Origin: an uncultured Acetatifactor sp.
GTDB lineage: Bacteria; Bacillota; Clostridia; Lachnospirales; Lachnospiraceae
Length of the DNA stretch: 52,741 bases
Reading direction: 5' to 3'
Assembly (NCBI GenBank): GCA_934394665.1
Contig: CAKRRS010000011.1
Span: 1-52,741 of the forward strand
This document shows, in pieces, positions 50,006 to 52,741 of this stretch. The stretch's first letter is position 1, and each line of letters opens with the position of its first letter. The notes beneath the pieces were generated by a model. The model saw nothing but the letters and a program-made list of their open reading frames with translations, made no database searches and had not been told where the DNA came from. Made by a program: the position numbers and the translations under genes.

Positions 50006-50149
50006 TTATTTAATCTTTTCACAACTCTGATTTCCTACTGTGCAGGAAGTCTTACATGCGGACTGGCAGGAAGTCTGGCACTCACCGCAACCGCCCTTTT
50101 TCATGGATTCCTTTAAATCTCTGGTTGTTAAAGTCTTAATATGCTTCAT
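50006..50149 (-). CDS. SCIFF ribosomally made peptide precursor
   Basis: A 47-residue precursor with the SCIFF pattern (six cysteines in about forty-five residues). The leader MKHIKTLTTRDLKES is very conserved in the family. The core has cysteines at 21, 24, 28, 32, 36 and 43, which the adjacent maturase crosslinks to other residues. The ATG at 50149 gives the standard length and has AAGGAGG nine bases upstream; the longer frame to 50203 is not used. The biological role of SCIFF is unknown, although it is nearly universal in Clostridia. Confidence 0.97.
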   Translation of the reverse strand: MKHIKTLTTRDLKESMKKGGCGECQTSCQSACKTSCTVGNQSCEKIK

Positions 50150-50177
50150 TGAATATAGCCTCCTTATGATTTCAAAA

Positions 50178-50195
50178 CACTGACGACGGTCAGTG
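50178..50195 (-). terminator. Leader hairpin with U-tract before SCIFF
   Basis: A perfect 7-bp stem (CACTGAC/GTCAGTG) with a 4-base loop, followed by TTTT on the minus strand. It lies between the SCIFF promoter and ribosome site, where it could be an attenuator. No antiterminator partner is obvious. Confidence 0.55.
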
Positions 50196-50240
50196 TCAAG
50201 CATACAAGCCTAATGTATAGGTACACGGCTCATTTTGCTC

Positions 50241-50268
50241 ATTATATCATGTATTTATCATTTGTAAA
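50241..50268 (-). promoter_or_regulatory. Putative SigA promoter of the SCIFF unit
   Basis: Minus-strand TTTACA (50263-50268) and a perfect TATAAT (50241-50246) with a 16-base spacer. The predicted leader is about 85 bases and includes the hairpin at 50178-50195. Confidence 0.7.
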
Positions 50269-50301
50269 AGCTTTTTTTCTCAAAAAGGAGGAAAAATGTT
50301 T

Positions 50302-50688
50302 TCACCCCAGCATTCCGCCTAACGTTCCGCCAGCCACACATAGTACCAGTGTAGTCCAAAAGGGATTTCCGAGTGAGGTATCCGGTGTTTTTACGATCAC
50401 GGAGATCACTGCCAGAATCAAGAAATACGCCGCACCGAGCAACGCTCCCCAGAGAAATTTTCGCGTTCCCATCCGCTTTCCAGCCAGGAAACCGGCTGTA
50501 AATGTTGTTGCAACGTAAATTGCGGAAATGGCGATTGACACCACCCCTTCCGGCAAATGTAATTTATAAAGCCCAAATGCAAGCAGACACAACAAAAGCA
50601 GTGTCAGCAAATAGGACAATAACAGGCATTTTGCAAAATCAAGCACCGGTATTTTTTCTTTTTCTTCTCCTCTTTTTTCTATATTCAT
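50302..50688 (-). CDS. TIGR04086-like four-helix membrane protein
   Basis: A 128-residue protein with a charged N-terminus (MNIEKRGEEKEK) and four hydrophobic helices; the pairs TAGFLAGKRMGTRKFLWGA and GGTLGGMLG fit the TIGR04086/YrzE-type family. Function unknown. The ATG at 50688 is chosen as the first reasonable start; GGGAG is about 11 bases upstream. The frame extends to 50757 but that part is basic and lacks a site. It lies upstream of the SCIFF promoter, on the same strand. Confidence 0.75.
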   Translation of the reverse strand: MNIEKRGEEKEKIPVLDFAKCLLLSYLLTLLLLCLLAFGLYKLHLPEGVVSIAISAIYVATTFTAGFLAGKRMGTRKFLWGALLGAAYFLILAVISVIVKTPDTSLGNPFWTTLVLCVAGGTLGGMLG

Positions 50689-50833
50689 TACACGCTTTTC
50701 TCCCTTCCTGCGCCTCAGACCGGCCACATATATGACACACCGCAACATATGCCGCAATATCCGACCGGTATCTTTACATCCCTGCCGCTTTTCTTTACTT
50801 ATGTAAAATATATATTCAGAAACAACGGAAAAC

Positions 50834-50863
50834 TTGACAACTATTCCGGTACTATTGTATATT
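50834..50863 (+). promoter_or_regulatory. Putative SigA promoter of the CorC/HlyC-type gene
   Basis: TTGACA (50834-50839) and TATATT (50858-50863) with an 18-base spacer. It gives a leader of about 140 bases with no structure that I recognise. Confidence 0.65.
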
Positions 50864-51010
50864 GTTGCTTAAATAACCCGTAGCGGATCGGACTTTTGCA
50901 AAATCGCAGCTTCGCTGTCTAAAAGCTGTATTTTGTGAATGATACACCAACCCGCTGCATAACTTTCAATGAGGCGTATGCCTACTATATTAAAGAAGGA
51001 GTGAACTCTT

Positions 51011-52312
51011 TTGGATACCTCTGGTGTCATACAATTTGTTTCTATTGTAATTCTGATTTTTCTGTCCGGCTTTTTCTCTTCTGCCGAGACCGCACTTTCC
51101 ACGGTGAACCGTGTGCGGATGCGTACTTTGGAAGAGGAAGGCAATAAGCGTGCCGCACGCGTCAACAAGATTCTGGATCATTACAGTAAAATGATCAGTA
51201 CCATACTGATCGGTAATAATATTGTAAATCTGACCGCATCTTCCCTGGCAACAACATTAGCTATGAGAATTAATCTGGCAGTAGGCATTGCTACCGGAAT
51301 TTTAACAATTGTCGTATTGCTCTGCGGAGAAATCGTACCTAAGACCTGGGCAATTCTTTCCTCAGAAAAGCTGGCATTGTTATATTGTAATATCATCTAC
51401 TTCCTGATGCAGGTTCTCACTCCCGTGATCTTCGTGGTGGATCTGCTCTCTCACGGCATCATGAAGCTTTTACATATTGATCCGAACAAAAAAGCCAGTG
51501 CCATGACCGAAAGTGAATTGAAAACTTACGTAGATGTCAGTCATGAAGACGGTGTCATTGAATCGGAAGAACGCAAACTGATCTACAATGTATTCGACTT
51601 TTCCGACGCACATGCCAAAGATATCATGATTCCCCGTATTAACATGGTAACTGTCAGTCTGGATGCTACTTATGATGATGTTCTGGAAGTATTCCGGGAT
51701 TCCATGTACACTCGCCTGCCGGTATATGAAGATGACAAAGACAATATCATCGGTCTGATCAATATCAAAGATTTCATCCTGACAGAAGATCAGAGCGCTT
51801 TCCATGTAGGCAATATCTTAAGAGATGCTTATTATACCTATGAATATAAGAAAATTGCAGATCTCATGTACGAGATGCGGGAAAAGACAACGAATGTCTC
51901 TTTCGTATTAAATGAATATGGTGCCACTGTCGGTATGATCACTTTAGAAGATTTACTGGAGGAGATCGTCGGTGAGATCCGTGATGAATATGACGAAGAC
52001 GAAGAAGAACTGATTCAGAAAATGTCTGATGACACTTATCTGGTAGAAGGCAGCATGAAACTTGATGATATCAATGATGCTTTAGGTACGAACCTGACCA
52101 GTGAAGACTATGATTCCATCGGTGGTCTGATCATTGACTGCCTGGATCGTCTGCCGGAAGATGGTGAAGAAGTCACTCTGGATAACGGCATTCATCTGAA
52201 AGTTCAGGGAATCGACCAGAATCGTATTATCAAGGTATTAATGACCATCCCCGAGCCCTCTGAAGAGCACAAGGAAGATCATTCCTCTTCCTCGGAGGAA
52301 CATGAGGAATAA
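51011..52312 (+). CDS. CorC/HlyC-type CNNM-CBS membrane protein
   Basis: A 433-residue protein. An N-terminal DUF21/CNNM membrane domain (about 1-180; LSGFFSSAETALSTVNRVR) leads to a CBS domain pair (about 205-330, with MIPRINMVTVSLDATYDDVLE). A C-terminal CorC_HlyC domain (about 345-420) and an acidic Ser/Glu tail follow. The family is implicated in magnesium or cobalt efflux; the hemolysin name is historical. The start codon is TTG, with AAGAAGGAG nine bases upstream; family members begin near here. It is read from the promoter at 50834-50863, and a small membrane protein gene follows 43 bases after. Confidence 0.92.
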   Translation: MDTSGVIQFVSIVILIFLSGFFSSAETALSTVNRVRMRTLEEEGNKRAARVNKILDHYSKMISTILIGNNIVNLTASSLATTLAMRINLAVGIATGILTIVVLLCGEIVPKTWAILSSEKLALLYCNIIYFLMQVLTPVIFVVDLLSHGIMKLLHIDPNKKASAMTESELKTYVDVSHEDGVIESEERKLIYNVFDFSDAHAKDIMIPRINMVTVSLDATYDDVLEVFRDSMYTRLPVYEDDKDNIIGLINIKDFILTEDQSAFHVGNILRDAYYTYEYKKIADLMYEMREKTTNVSFVLNEYGATVGMITLEDLLEEIVGEIRDEYDEDEEELIQKMSDDTYLVEGSMKLDDINDALGTNLTSEDYDSIGGLIIDCLDRLPEDGEEVTLDNGIHLKVQGIDQNRIIKVLMTIPEPSEEHKEDHSSSSEEHEE

Positions 52313-52355
52313 ATTTTAGGTAGAATATTTTTACGTCCCTGAGAAAGGAATACAA

Positions 52356-52622
52356 ATGTCAAACGATCAGAAAAATAAAATGACCTCAAAACAAATTTTT
52401 GCCATCATCGGCATTGTGGTGTTGGTGCTTTTATATCTCATAACACTGCTGGCGGCAATCTTTGACAGCTCCGCTACCCACGCACTGTTTGCCTCCTGCC
52501 TGTTAGCCACCGTAGCTGTACCGCTTCTGATCTGGATCTACACCTGGATGTTCGGAAAACTGACGAACCGTTCCACCTTCGCGGATTTCCACCCTGAGGA
52601 CAAAGAAGATAGCAGTAAGTAA
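52356..52622 (+). CDS. Small two-helix membrane protein
   Basis: An 88-residue protein with two hydrophobic helices (about 13-35 and 43-66) and polar ends, the C-terminal one acidic. AAAGGAATACAA precedes the ATG. It lies 43 bases after the CorC/HlyC-type gene on the same strand and is likely co-transcribed. I do not recognise a characterised family. Confidence 0.75.
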   Translation: MSNDQKNKMTSKQIFAIIGIVVLVLLYLITLLAAIFDSSATHALFASCLLATVAVPLLIWIYTWMFGKLTNRSTFADFHPEDKEDSSK

Positions 52623-52633
52623 TAGTTAATGAT

Positions 52634-52741
52634 CATTGGCTAACCGGACGAACTCCCGGAACGAACAGAATGCCTTCCGGCAGCTGTAACGTCTCCGAGT
52701 GTGAATTCCCTAAAGAAGTGGATATCATATATGGTAGAGGG
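52634..52741 (-). CDS. 3' end of an unidentified gene (cut by the window edge)
   Basis: The minus-strand frame is open from the window edge to a TGA at 52634-52636, encoding at least 35 residues ending QLPEGILFVPGVRPVSQ. Codon choice matches the neighbouring genes. It is convergent with the small membrane protein gene, 11 bases apart. The fragment is too short for me to name. Confidence 0.45.

Noticed and set aside
1..52741. tRNA, rRNA, T-box or known riboswitch
   Set aside because: I looked for TPsiC-arm-like GTTCGA strings and the T-box GGTGG motif and saw no convincing case. A tRNAscan-SE and Rfam scan would settle it.

Overview
The window looks like chromosomal DNA of an endospore-forming clostridium, most likely family Lachnospiraceae; genus is not decidable from this stretch. 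The grounds are spoIIGA-sigE and sigG, a six-cysteine SCIFF peptide with its radical SAM maturase, a MurE with the meso-diaminopimelate signature DNPR, a PASTA kinase/PP2C phosphatase pair, and many AGGAGG-type ribosome binding sites. About 95% of the sequence is ordinary core genome, mostly on the minus strand. I see no rRNA, tRNA, CRISPR array, prophage or intact insertion sequence.

Layout. 1-4.2 kb: a large palindromic element, two small unknown genes, a cardiolipin synthase whose 3' end is copied into 39-bp tandem repeats, and an unknown protein. 4.2-8.6 kb: nifS-nifU-mnmA (sulfur mobilisation and tRNA thiolation) and a divergent SpoVB/MurJ-like flippase. 8.9-14 kb: an unknown protein, ylmC-nrdR, the forespore factor gene sigG (plus strand, with a SigF-like promoter), a VanZ-like gene, and spoIIGA-sigE with a Spo0A-type long-spacer promoter. 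14-20.6 kb: two class B penicillin-binding proteins and the start of the division cluster (mraZ-rsmH-ftsL-like-pbp), with four MraZ-type operator repeats below the mraZ promoter. mraY, murD, ftsW, murG, ftsQ and ftsZ are absent here.

20.8-26.9 kb: lgt, ychF (with a triple-hairpin element between them), an amidase lipoprotein, a chemoreceptor without an extracellular sensor domain, and telA. 27-41 kb: a long minus-strand run, murE-priA-def-fmt-zinc peptidase-rsmB-rlmN-prpC-prkC-rsgA-xpaC-telA. It joins peptidoglycan synthesis, replication restart, translation initiation and ribosome maturation to Ser/Thr phospho-signalling. rsgA carries an in-frame 18-bp tandem repeat.

41-43.5 kb: an AT-richer GT39-like membrane glycosyltransferase gene and a short YitT protein. 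43.6-43.9 kb: a duplicated unit of terminator hairpin plus a nearly identical ~62-bp segment that could encode two 27-residue peptides. 44-50.7 kb: recJ, a decayed Rpn-type nuclease/transposase fragment, and the SCIFF-maturase-secDF block with a TIGR04086-like membrane protein. 51-52.7 kb: a CBS-domain CorC/HlyC-type membrane protein, a small membrane protein, and the 3' end of an unidentified minus-strand gene.

I found no clearly new multi-gene system. The best leads are the twin 27-codon ORF/terminator duplication, the two unrelated-looking structured intergenic elements, the two in-frame tandem repeats (cls tail, rsgA), and the regulatory DNA at spoIIGA, mraZ and SCIFF.
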